From DATDFB01 sp035276475 (GTDB taxonomy: Bacteria > Acidobacteriota > Thermoanaerobaculia > Gp7-AA8), in NCBI GenBank assembly GCA_035276475.1, contig DATELQ010000134.1, forward strand, positions 23,223-87,222: DNA of 64,000 nt, read 5' to 3'. The translations under genes and the position numbers were made by a program. The stretch's first letter is position 1. Each line of letters starts with the position of its first letter. A model generated the notes under the pieces. The model had not been told where the DNA came from. It did no database searches and worked only from the letters and a program-made list of their open reading frames with translations. This document shows positions 36,825 to 44,164 of this stretch, in pieces.

Positions 36825-38035
36825 AGCTGGTGGTGACGATCTACGAGCGGACTGTGGACGCGGCGCTGGATGCGATCCGCGGCTTGGACGCGCCGTACGA
36901 CATGGTGGAGCTGCGGGTCGATGCCCTCGGCGGCGCGGTCGATTTTCAGGCCGTGCGCGCCGCGACCGAGAAGTCGATCATTGCGACGAACCGCGGCGGC
37001 GCGCCGGTCGACTTCGAGGCGGCGTACGGCGCGGGCATCGACTTTGTCGACGTGGAGCTCGGACACGATCCGGGGCCGAGGCGTGACCGCGTCGTCCTCT
37101 CGCATCACGATTACGAGGCGATGCCGGACGTCGAGCGCCTCCTCCGCGAGATGCCGGAGTGCGCGCATCGCAAGATCGCGGTGACGCCTCGCACATTTGC
37201 CGAGAACGCGCGGCTCCTCGGTGCGATCGCGCCCGGCGTCACGGTGATCGGAATGGGCGAGCGTGGGCTCTACTCGCGCATTGCCGCGCCGTTCCTCGGC
37301 TCGGAGCTCCAGTTCGTCGCCGTCGACGACGCGCATGTCGCCGCGCCGGGGCAGCTCACGCTCGATGATGCGCTGGCGATCTACGGGAGCGATCCGCGCG
37401 CGGACAAACTCTTCGCGATCGTTGGCAACCCCGCGACGCACAGCCGCTCGCCGATGATTCACAACCCGATCTTCCGCGAGCGCGGCGTCAACGCCGCCTA
37501 CACGATCGCCTCCTTCGAAACGTTCGCCGAGATCGCCGAGCCGTTCCTGCGTCGCGAGCCCTTCGCCCCGATCGGCATGAGCGTCACGGCGCCGTTCAAG
37601 GAAGAGGCGTTCGCATTCGCGCAACGCCATGCGGACGTCGCCCCAAACGCGCGCGACGCCGAGGCGGTGAACACGCTGGCGTGGGTGAAGGGCCGCATCG
37701 TCGCGGATAACACGGACGTCGACGGCTTCGAGGCGCTCGTCGACGGCACGAAGGCCGCTCTCGTCGGTGCCGGCGGCACCGCGCGCGCGGCGCGCGTCGC
37801 GCTCATGCGGAAAGGCATCCCCTTCACCGTCTACAACCGCACGCCGAAGGACGGCGCGCTGCCGCTCGAGGCGCTGCAGACGTTCGACGGCGATCTCATC
37901 GTCGATACGCTCCCGGTCGAGGTCCCGATGCCGCCGATCAAAACAATCCGCGCCGCCTACAAACAAACCGCAAACGACTTGCTCCGCGCGCAGGCAATCA
38001 GGCAAAGTGCGATCTTTCTCGAGGCCTGCCGATGA
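36821..38035 (+). CDS. aroDE: Fused 3-dehydroquinate dehydratase (type I) / shikimate dehydrogenase
   Basis: This is a 404-residue protein with two enzymes of the shikimate pathway. Residues 1-200 form the type I dehydratase: E30 (MVELRVDAL), H95/H96 (VLSHHDYEA) and Schiff-base K118 (AHRKIAVTPRTF). From about residue 205 the dehydrogenase follows: VGNPATHSRSPMIHN, catalytic Lys in SVTAPFKEEAF, NTDVDGFEAL and the NADP-binding loop LVGAGGTARAARVAL. This fusion is common in plants and is also found in some bacteria. It overlaps both neighbours by 4 bases, and trpE lies downstream on the same branch of metabolism. Confidence 0.95.
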   Translation: MKLVVTIYERTVDAALDAIRGLDAPYDMVELRVDALGGAVDFQAVRAATEKSIIATNRGGAPVDFEAAYGAGIDFVDVELGHDPGPRRDRVVLSHHDYEAMPDVERLLREMPECAHRKIAVTPRTFAENARLLGAIAPGVTVIGMGERGLYSRIAAPFLGSELQFVAVDDAHVAAPGQLTLDDALAIYGSDPRADKLFAIVGNPATHSRSPMIHNPIFRERGVNAAYTIASFETFAEIAEPFLRREPFAPIGMSVTAPFKEEAFAFAQRHADVAPNARDAEAVNTLAWVKGRIVADNTDVDGFEALVDGTKAALVGAGGTARAARVALMRKGIPFTVYNRTPKDGALPLEALQTFDGDLIVDTLPVEVPMPPIKTIRAAYKQTANDLLRAQAIRQSAIFLEACR

Positions 38036-39471
38036 ACTTCGACGAGCTCCGCCAGCAGTACGACATCGTGCCCGTGGTGCGCGAGCTCGCCGCCGACACG
38101 CTCACGCCGCTCTCCGCGTTTGCCGCGCTCTCGCCGGACGACGCCGAGGCGTTTCTCTTTGAGAGCGTCGAGCGCGGCGAGAACCTCGGGCGCTACTCCT
38201 TCATCGGCTTCGAGCCGCGGCGCAGCCTCCGCTTCGACAAGTCGACGCCCGACCCGATCGGCCTCCTCAACGCCGAGCTTCACCCGCTCCGCGTCTACAA
38301 CGAGGACAAGCTCCCGCCGTTCTTCGGCGGCGCGGTCGGCTTTTTCGGCTACGGCGTAGCCGGCTGGAGCGAGCGGATCCCCGACTCGCACGCGGACGAC
38401 CTCGGCGTCCCCGATGCGCGACTCCTCTTCTTCGACAACGTCGTCGTCTTCGATCACGTCCGCCAGCGGCTCCTCGTCGTGGCGAATCTCTTCACGAGCG
38501 ATCCCGACGCGTCGATCGAGTCGGCCAACGCGCGGCTCGACCGCGCCATCGCCCGCCTCCGCCGCGCCGCCGTCGACCTCGTCGAGTTCCCGCAGCGCGC
38601 CGAGCCGGCGGAGTTCCGCTCGAACTTCGACCGCGCCGGGTTCGAGCAGATGGTCCGCGACGCGAAGGAGGAGATCGCCGCCGGCGAGATCTTCCAGATC
38701 GTGGTCGCGCAGCGGTGGCAGACGGAGTTTCCCGCGTCGGAGTCGCTGACGCTCTATCGCGCGCTTCGGTCGATCAATCCGTCCCCGTACATGTTCCTGT
38801 TGCGCACGCCGGAGTGCACGCTGGTCGGCGCGTCGCCGGAGATGCTGGTGCGGGTGACGAACGGCGTCGCGGAGCTGCGCCCGATCGCCGGCACGCAGCC
38901 GCGCGGGGCGACGTTCGAGGAGGACGCGAGCCGCGAGCAAACGCTGCGCGACGATCCGAAGGAGAACGCCGAACACCTGATGCTCGTGGACCTCGGCCGC
39001 AACGACCTCGGGCGCGTATGCAGCAGCGGCTCGGTCGACGTGCACGATTTCGCACACGTCGAGCGCTATAGCCACGTCATGCACCTCGTCACGCACGTGC
39101 AGGGCCGCCTGCGCGACGACCGCACGCCCGTCGACGCGTTTCTCTCCGGCTTCCCCGCCGGGACGCTTACGGGCGCGCCGAAGATCCGGGCCATGGAGCT
39201 CATCGATGGCTTCGAGACCGTGCGCCGCGGGCCGTACGGCGGCGCCGTCGCCTACTTCGGCTTCAGCGGCAACCTCGACTCGTGCATCACGATCCGCACG
39301 ATCGTCCTCGCCAAAGGCCACGCGTACATCGAGGCCGGCGCAGGCATCGTCTACGACTCCGATCCCGCCACGGAGTACGACGAGACGGTGAACAAGGCGA
39401 AGGCGCTGATGAACGCGGTCAGCGTGGCCAAGGCGCTGTCGTTGTCGATTCGGCACAACCGTAACAACTGA
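38032..39471 (+). CDS. trpE: Anthranilate synthase component I
   Basis: This is a 479-residue protein starting within the aroDE stop (ATGA). The N-terminal part has LFESVERGENLGRYSFIGFEP, typical of the tryptophan-binding TrpE region (LLES-like is LFES here). The chorismate-binding domain has RPIAGTQPRG, GFPAGTLTGAPKIRAME and GGAVAYFGFSG. PIAGT favours TrpE over aminodeoxychorismate synthase PabB. It converts chorismate to anthranilate with an amidotransferase partner (TrpG), which is not in the window. Confidence 0.93.
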   Translation: MNFDELRQQYDIVPVVRELAADTLTPLSAFAALSPDDAEAFLFESVERGENLGRYSFIGFEPRRSLRFDKSTPDPIGLLNAELHPLRVYNEDKLPPFFGGAVGFFGYGVAGWSERIPDSHADDLGVPDARLLFFDNVVVFDHVRQRLLVVANLFTSDPDASIESANARLDRAIARLRRAAVDLVEFPQRAEPAEFRSNFDRAGFEQMVRDAKEEIAAGEIFQIVVAQRWQTEFPASESLTLYRALRSINPSPYMFLLRTPECTLVGASPEMLVRVTNGVAELRPIAGTQPRGATFEEDASREQTLRDDPKENAEHLMLVDLGRNDLGRVCSSGSVDVHDFAHVERYSHVMHLVTHVQGRLRDDRTPVDAFLSGFPAGTLTGAPKIRAMELIDGFETVRRGPYGGAVAYFGFSGNLDSCITIRTIVLAKGHAYIEAGAGIVYDSDPATEYDETVNKAKALMNAVSVAKALSLSIRHNRNN

Positions 39472-39481
39472 CGGACCTAAG

Positions 39482-39778
39482 ATGATTGGCGCCGTGCGCC
39501 GCGCCGTTTCGCTGTTCGTCGCCGCGATCTTCATCGCCATGCCGCTCCTGCCGGTGCCGCAGGTCTGCTACATGCGCTCCGCGGCGAAGATGCATCCGTG
39601 CTGCAAGTCGACGACGCAGGCGCCGGTCAAGGCGGTGACGATCCGCGTCGACGTCGCGCCCGCCGCCGCCGCGCCGCGCATCCACGTCGCGGCGCCCGCG
39701 TCGCGAACTCTCTTCGCGCAGGCCGTTCAGCGCACGTCGTTCTGGCAGCCGCTGGCCACGATCCAGCTCCGCATTTGA
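39482..39778 (+). CDS. Small exported protein with CC motif
   Basis: This is a 98-residue protein beginning 10 bases after trpE. The N-terminus has a hydrophobic segment (AVSLFVAAIFIAMPLLPVP). Cysteines occur at VCYMRS and in KMHPCCKS, so a metal-binding or disulfide-bearing short domain is possible. The remainder is Ala/Pro/Val-rich and low in complexity. It is followed 47 bases later by a second Cys-rich exported peptide. No family is recognised. Confidence 0.6.
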   Translation: MIGAVRRAVSLFVAAIFIAMPLLPVPQVCYMRSAAKMHPCCKSTTQAPVKAVTIRVDVAPAAAAPRIHVAAPASRTLFAQAVQRTSFWQPLATIQLRI

Positions 39779-39825
39779 TACCTCCTCGTCCGTGCTTCAA
39801 CCACTGCGACAACAAAGGAGGAATC

Positions 39826-40065
39826 GTGAAAACACGAATCGGAATGATTCTGGCCGTGCTGTTTCTCTCCATCGCCCCCGTTTTCGCCGCCGACGCGCCG
39901 AAGTCGTGCGACGCGGCCGCCGCCGCGAAGTGCAAGGACGCTGTCTGCTGCAAGAAGGACGCGGCCTGCTGCAAGGACGCGGCGAAGTGCGAGAAAAAGG
40001 ATCACGCCTGCTCGCACGCCGAGGGGAAGGAGCACGCCTGCTCCAAGACCTGCAAGAAGGCCTGA
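39826..40065 (+). CDS. Small exported Cys-rich, metallothionein-like protein
   Basis: This is a 79-residue protein with an excellent ribosome site (AAAGGAGG) upstream of a GTG start. The signal peptide is MKTRIGMILAVLFLSIAPVF-AADA. The mature 57 residues contain ten cysteines in Lys-rich Cys-Cys patterns (VCCKKDAACCKDAAKC) plus His residues. The pattern suggests a periplasmic or extracellular metal-binding peptide. Its neighbours give no direct link to metal homeostasis. It ends 2 bases before the convergent DUF4230 gene. Confidence 0.75.
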   Translation: MKTRIGMILAVLFLSIAPVFAADAPKSCDAAAAAKCKDAVCCKKDAACCKDAAKCEKKDHACSHAEGKEHACSKTCKKA

Positions 40066-40067
40066 TC

Positions 40068-40718
40068 TCACTGGGGGGCGGCCGGCGACGGCTGTCCCCC
40101 GCTTCGCTCGAACCGCACCTTCGTGAATCCCAGCGTGTGCAGCAGCGGCGCGAGCTTCGTCTCGGCGCCCTCCTGAGCCATGCCAAGGATGTTCTTGCGC
40201 ACCGCTTCGTTGCGGATCTGCTGCTCGGCGTACTGGCGCGCGCGCCCCTCGAGGCCCTGATCGGCGCTGCGGAAGATGCCGGTCTTGCGGGTGATGACGC
40301 GCGTCTCGCGGTTGTCGAGGCGCGACACGAGCACTTGCGACGGAGGCAAACGCATGACCAGCGTGCCGTCGGGCTCGCGCCAGACGTCGCGCTGCTGGAT
40401 CGGGGAGAGATCGATGCCGGCGATGACGTCGCCCGCGGCGAAGAGCGTGATCTCGTCGCCGGCGAAGCGGTCGGGGAGGAGGTTGTAGCCCTGCCGGATC
40501 GTCGAGACGTTGGCGACGTGCATCGACGCGGTCTCGAGCCGCGCCAGCGAACGGACGCGTGTCACGACCGATCCTAGGTCGGCCTGCTCCTCGGTTTTTG
40601 TGAGCGTGGCGGCCTGCTCGACGCGGTGCAGCGTGCGCCACATCAGCCACGCAGCGAGCGCGGAGACCAGTAGCAGCACCACTACCGTGAGGGTCAAAAA
40701 TCGACTTCTTGACGTCAT
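40068..40718 (-). CDS. DUF4230 membrane-anchored protein
   Basis: This is a 216-residue protein. A single N-terminal transmembrane segment (FLTLTVVVLLLVSALAAWLMW) is followed by a periplasmic domain with LARLETASMHVANVSTI, FAGDEITLFAAGDVIAGIDL and RTARQYAEQQ-like RARQYAEQQIRNEAV. This layout matches DUF4230, a family of unknown function. It is monocistronic. AT-rich sequence (TACAAAATTCACCGTCT) lies immediately before the ATG with no Shine-Dalgarno site. Confidence 0.82.
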   Translation of the reverse strand: MTSRSRFLTLTVVVLLLVSALAAWLMWRTLHRVEQAATLTKTEEQADLGSVVTRVRSLARLETASMHVANVSTIRQGYNLLPDRFAGDEITLFAAGDVIAGIDLSPIQQRDVWREPDGTLVMRLPPSQVLVSRLDNRETRVITRKTGIFRSADQGLEGRARQYAEQQIRNEAVRKNILGMAQEGAETKLAPLLHTLGFTKVRFERSGGQPSPAAPQ

Positions 40719-40819
40719 AGACGGTGAATTTTGTAACTTTCCAACAAAATCCTGCTATTCTTCTCGGCCTCCAAGGTCCGGTAGGGTTCAAGGAAGCTTT
40801 TCAGGGTGGGGGCTCGCCG

Positions 40820-41794
40820 CTACAAGCGCCATTGCTTGTTGATGTGGTCGACGAACGTCGATTTGCCGGTTTCGAGCCACTCCGTCAGCGCGTCCACGCT
40901 GATCTCATCGAGCGATTCCACGATCGATAGGTGTGCCGCGGCGGCAATGCGCTGCAGCGACTTGTCGAGCTGCGCGACGGTCCTTGCGGAGCGCGCAATG
41001 CGCGACGCCGTCTCGACGTCGTGCTTCATCGCCAGCATGCGCGTTGCCGCCAGCGTGAGCAGCGCCGCGCCGTTCCAGTTCGAGTGCTGCTCCCAGCGCG
41101 GCGGGACGATGAAGTCGTCCGCGCCGATTTCCGCGGCGAGGCCGGCGATGCGCCGCTCGGCCGTGACGTGGAGCGCGTCGACGTCGCCGTGGAAGAGGAG
41201 CTCGTAGGTCTCGGGATCGTCGTCGGCGAGAAGTTTGCGCGCCGTAGCCTCGGGATCGATCGGCAGCGCGGCGAAGAAGAGCGCCCCCTCCGCGGCCTCG
41301 GCGAGTGTTTGCAGCGCCTCGGCGGCCGTGGTGACGGGGTAGAGGACCGGAACCGCCACGCCCCATTTGAGGTCGCGTTTGCGCGCGTCGTCGAAGAGGC
41401 GCTTCAACCGCGTGAAATCGAGCGGCCAGGCGGCGATGATGACGGTGACATTGTCGCTCGTCGGGAGCGCGCCGCGCGTCGACGTCAGGAACATCGCGCC
41501 GTCGCAGCGGCGGAGTGCTTCGTCGCCGCGACGGTAGACGATGTCAGCGGATTCGCTGGCGTCGATCAGCGTCGGCGCGAAGACGCGCTGCGGCTGCCAG
41601 TGGCGCTCCATGTCGTCGCAGACGTCGACCTCCATCCGCTTCGTCGCGCTCGCCGTCAGCGCGAGGTAATCGATCGCGATCGGCGCGCCGCGGCGCGGCG
41701 AGTACGGCGCGATCGTCGTAGCCGCCCAGAACGGCGGCTCGGGGACGCCGGCGCGCACGATGCGGAGCGACGGCGCTTTCTTGTAGAGAATCAC
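40820..41794 (-). CDS. Unrecognised protein encoded last in the riboflavin operon
   Basis: This is a 324-residue protein starting at a GTG that overlaps the ribE stop (GTGA). It is soluble, has no signal peptide and almost no Cys. Features include FWAATTIAPYSPRRGAPIAI near the N-terminus, NVTVIIAAWPLDFTRLKRLF, VAVPVLYPVTTAAEALQTL and FIVPPRWEQHSNWNGAALL. A mixed alpha/beta fold is likely. The tight coupling to ribD and ribE suggests a role tied to flavins, but the sequence itself shows no known motif. I do not recognise the family. Confidence 0.7.
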   Translation of the reverse strand: MILYKKAPSLRIVRAGVPEPPFWAATTIAPYSPRRGAPIAIDYLALTASATKRMEVDVCDDMERHWQPQRVFAPTLIDASESADIVYRRGDEALRRCDGAMFLTSTRGALPTSDNVTVIIAAWPLDFTRLKRLFDDARKRDLKWGVAVPVLYPVTTAAEALQTLAEAAEGALFFAALPIDPEATARKLLADDDPETYELLFHGDVDALHVTAERRIAGLAAEIGADDFIVPPRWEQHSNWNGAALLTLAATRMLAMKHDVETASRIARSARTVAQLDKSLQRIAAAAHLSIVESLDEISVDALTEWLETGKSTFVDHINKQWRL

Positions 41795-42393
41795 GAGCGT
41801 TGCGCGAGGTACGGCATCGCCAGGCTGCGCACGTACTTTGCGATCATGTCGAACTCCAGGTTGACGCGGTCGCCGAGGTTCGCCGTGCCGAGGTTCGTGC
41901 GGCGGAGGGTCTCGGGGATGAGCGCGGCGCCGAACGTCGACGCGTCCGGCTCGACGATGGTGAGCGACACGCCGTCGACGGCGATCGAGCCTTTGCCGAC
42001 GACGAGCTCCGCGTACTCCGCCGGATAGCTCCACCGGTACACCGCGAACTCCCCCTCGGACGCGATCGATACGAGCGTGCCGACGGTGTCGACGTGCCCC
42101 TGCACCATGTGCCCGCCGAGGCGGTCCCCCAGGGCCAGGGCGCGCTCGAGGTTGACGCGCGTGTCGGTGCCGAGGCTGCCGAGCGTCGTGCGCGAGAGTG
42201 TTTCGTTCGAGACGTCGGTGAGGAGCGCGCCGTCTTTCTGCGGGATGACGGTCAGGCAGACGCCGTTCACGGCCACGCTCTCGCCGCGCTCGAGCGGCTC
42301 GTCGAACGTGGCCCGGATGCGCAGGCGCGCCCCGGCGTCGAGCCACTCCAGCGACTCGATCGTGCCGTTATTCATGATGATGCCGGTGAACAT
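41791..42393 (-). CDS. ribE: Riboflavin synthase, alpha chain
   Basis: This is a 200-residue protein of standard length. Two lumazine-binding repeats are visible. The N-terminal one starts MFTGIIMNNGTIESL and contains SVAVNGVCLTVI; the second contains GSIAVDGVSLTIVEPD. GHMVQGHVDTVGTL and the C-terminal region DRVNLEFDMIAKYV are diagnostic. The enzyme dismutates two 6,7-dimethyl-8-ribityllumazine molecules to riboflavin. It lies 3 bases after ribD. Lumazine synthase (ribH) and ribBA are not in the window. Confidence 0.95.
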   Translation of the reverse strand: MFTGIIMNNGTIESLEWLDAGARLRIRATFDEPLERGESVAVNGVCLTVIPQKDGALLTDVSNETLSRTTLGSLGTDTRVNLERALALGDRLGGHMVQGHVDTVGTLVSIASEGEFAVYRWSYPAEYAELVVGKGSIAVDGVSLTIVEPDASTFGAALIPETLRRTNLGTANLGDRVNLEFDMIAKYVRSLAMPYLAQRS

Positions 42394-42396
42394 CGC

Positions 42397-43392
42397 CTAC
42401 GGGTAGGCCGTGATCATGAGATCGGGGCCGACCATTTCGATGCGATCAAAGCGAAGGCGGTGCGCATCTGTCAACCGTCGCACCGGATCGCCGGCGTAAA
42501 TCGAGGGCGCGCTGCCGCCGCCGACGATCATCGGCGCGACGAAGACGATCATCTTCTGCCAGAGGCGCTGCTCGATGAATTGGGCGAGGACGAGCGCGCC
42601 TCCCTCGACCACGACGGATTGCACGTCCAGGTTTTCGAGCATCGTCTCGAGCGGAACGTCGTCGGTGATGTGCAGGGTCTTGCCACCGTCAGTGAGGACG
42701 CGCGCGGTGGGCGGCACGGCGCGGTCGCGGTCGAGGATGACACGGAGCCACGGCTGGACCGCGGTGTTCCATCCGAGGCGGCGGGTGAGGCGGGGGTCGT
42801 CGTCGCGGACCGTGCCACCGCCGACGATGATGGCGTCGACCTCCTCGCGCAGCGCGAGGCTGCGCTCGCGCGCGGCGTCGGAGGTGATCCACTGGCTGTC
42901 GCGCTCCACGGTGGCTAGCTTGCCGTCGAGGGTCATGGCTGCCTTGACGATGACGAACGGCTTCTTGTGCGTGACTTTGTGGACGAACTTTTCGTTGAGC
43001 CGCTTCGCTTCGTCTTCGAGCACGCCCTCGGTGACCTCGATGCCGTGTTCGCGCAGTTTCTCGACGCCGCCAGTGGCAACGTCGTGCGGATCGCGCATGG
43101 CGATGACGACGCGCTGCACTTGAGCATCAATCAGCGCATCGACGCACGGCCCAGTCCGCCCGTGGTGCGCGCAAGGCTCGAGTGTAACGACGACAGTCGC
43201 GCCGCGGGCATCGTCGCAGCGGCGCAGCGCCTCGATCTCCGCGTGCGCTTCCCCGGCGCGCTGGTGCCACCCTTCGGCGAGAACGGTGCCGTCGCGCGCA
43301 ATCACGCACCCGACCATCGGGTTGGGACTGACGGAGTAGCGCCCCCGCTCCCCGAGCTCAAGGGCGCGCCGCATGAGGGCTTCGTCGTTCAT
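42397..43392 (-). CDS. ribD: Bifunctional riboflavin deaminase-reductase RibD
   Basis: This is a 331-residue protein. The deaminase half has the zinc site H50-A-E52 (GEAHAEIEAL), C74 and C83 (LEPCAHHGRTGPCVDAL). The reductase half begins near residue 145 with FVIVKAAMTLDGKLAT and contains VDAIIVGGGTVRDDDPRLT. It carries out the second and third steps of riboflavin synthesis in the cytoplasm. The ATG overlaps the stop of the upstream PIN toxin gene by 4 bases, so its expression is tied to the toxin-antitoxin pair. Confidence 0.95.
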   Translation of the reverse strand: MNDEALMRRALELGERGRYSVSPNPMVGCVIARDGTVLAEGWHQRAGEAHAEIEALRRCDDARGATVVVTLEPCAHHGRTGPCVDALIDAQVQRVVIAMRDPHDVATGGVEKLREHGIEVTEGVLEDEAKRLNEKFVHKVTHKKPFVIVKAAMTLDGKLATVERDSQWITSDAARERSLALREEVDAIIVGGGTVRDDDPRLTRRLGWNTAVQPWLRVILDRDRAVPPTARVLTDGGKTLHITDDVPLETMLENLDVQSVVVEGGALVLAQFIEQRLWQKMIVFVAPMIVGGGSAPSIYAGDPVRRLTDAHRLRFDRIEMVGPDLMITAYP

Positions 43393-43805
43393 GCGCCGAG
43401 GACTTCAAAGCCGGCGGCGCGGGCGGCGCGGGCGAGCATGTCGTCGTGAGTGGCGAAGGCGAGGTTGAGGTGATTTTGATCGCGCAACGCGATTGCTGTC
43501 GCAAGATGGATCGCGTCGAGTGTCTTGAGTGGAGCTGCAAACGCTCCGGCAGCCAAATCGAATATGTCTTCGCGAATCTCGACGAGATCCATGTCCGCCG
43601 TCAGCAATGCAACCGCAGCGCGGCGTTCGATGATTTGTGTCACCGAGTACTTGTTATCGAAACGGAGCCGCTGCAACGCGCGCGCACATTCCAAGCGTAG
43701 CAAGACGCTCGACACGTAATAGTCGATCTCATCCCAAACTGCCAGGGGAGTCGGCGATCGAAACGCGATGCGGATGAGGACCGACGAGTCGATGTACGCC
43801 TTCAC
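43389..43805 (-). CDS. PIN-domain toxin (VapC-like ribonuclease)
   Basis: This is a 138-residue PIN protein. The four acidic metal-binding residues are D6 (AYIDSSVLIR), E39 (LLRLECARAL), D97 (LKTLDAIHLATA) and D121/D122 (FATHDDMLA). PIN toxins cut RNA, often tRNA or rRNA. The ATG overlaps the upstream antitoxin stop by 4 bases, and its own stop overlaps the ribD start. It should be expressed together with its antitoxin. Confidence 0.9.
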   Translation of the reverse strand: MKAYIDSSVLIRIAFRSPTPLAVWDEIDYYVSSVLLRLECARALQRLRFDNKYSVTQIIERRAAVALLTADMDLVEIREDIFDLAAGAFAAPLKTLDAIHLATAIALRDQNHLNLAFATHDDMLARAARAAGFEVLGA

Positions 43806-44092
43806 TGCTTCTCTTTGTGGAGGCGCTCAATTTCCTCGTCGATGACGTCGTCCACCACGGTCCGACCGTAGCGGTCCTCGAGCAGGTAATCAACCGGATC
43901 GAAATCCAAATCCAGAGGCGGTGGAAGCTTGACATCGCGCATGTTGCCCTTCGCCTTCCGAATACGCAGGCCGTTCTCCCAAACCCACACCTCGTGCGGG
44001 TGGCGCTCGGCGACGATGACCTTCTTGCTATTGATCACGAAGACCGTATCTCCGACTTCGATCTCTTCGAGCTGCTCTTTAACCTTGCTCAT
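43802..44092 (-). CDS. Probable antitoxin partner of the PIN toxin
   Basis: This is a 96-residue protein from the ATG of MSKVKEQLEEIEVGD, with GGGGAG upstream; the frame extends to 44140. The N-terminal half is beta-rich (GDTVFVINSKKVIVAE, HPHEVWVWENGLRIRK) and the C-terminal half is acidic and helical (VVDDVIDEEIERLHKEK), as expected for a toxin-wrapping antitoxin tail. It does not show a clear AbrB or MetJ/Arc DNA-binding motif. The assignment rests mainly on the 4-base overlap with the PIN gene. Confidence 0.65.
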   Translation of the reverse strand: MSKVKEQLEEIEVGDTVFVINSKKVIVAERHPHEVWVWENGLRIRKAKGNMRDVKLPPPLDLDFDPVDYLLEDRYGRTVVDDVIDEEIERLHKEKQ

Positions 44093-44111
44093 GACGCTCC
44101 CCATAATAAAA

Positions 44112-44137
44112 GAGGACAGGCACGAGTGCCTGTCCTC
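44112..44137. repeat. Dispersed palindrome, copy 1
   Basis: Perfect 12-bp inverted repeat GAGGACAGGCAC - GA - GTGCCTGTCCTC, 27 bases downstream of the HtrA stop. A closely related palindrome is at 51591-51620, also just after a stop. It can act as a hairpin and may stop or protect the HtrA transcript. Confidence 0.8.
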
Positions 44138-44164
44138 CACTGAAATACCTGTTCGCGCTGCGGC

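Noticed and set aside
39826..40065. Possible selenoprotein or Cys-rich toxin
   Set aside because: No in-frame internal stop and no immunity-like neighbour; export signal plus CC/Lys pattern fits metal binding better.
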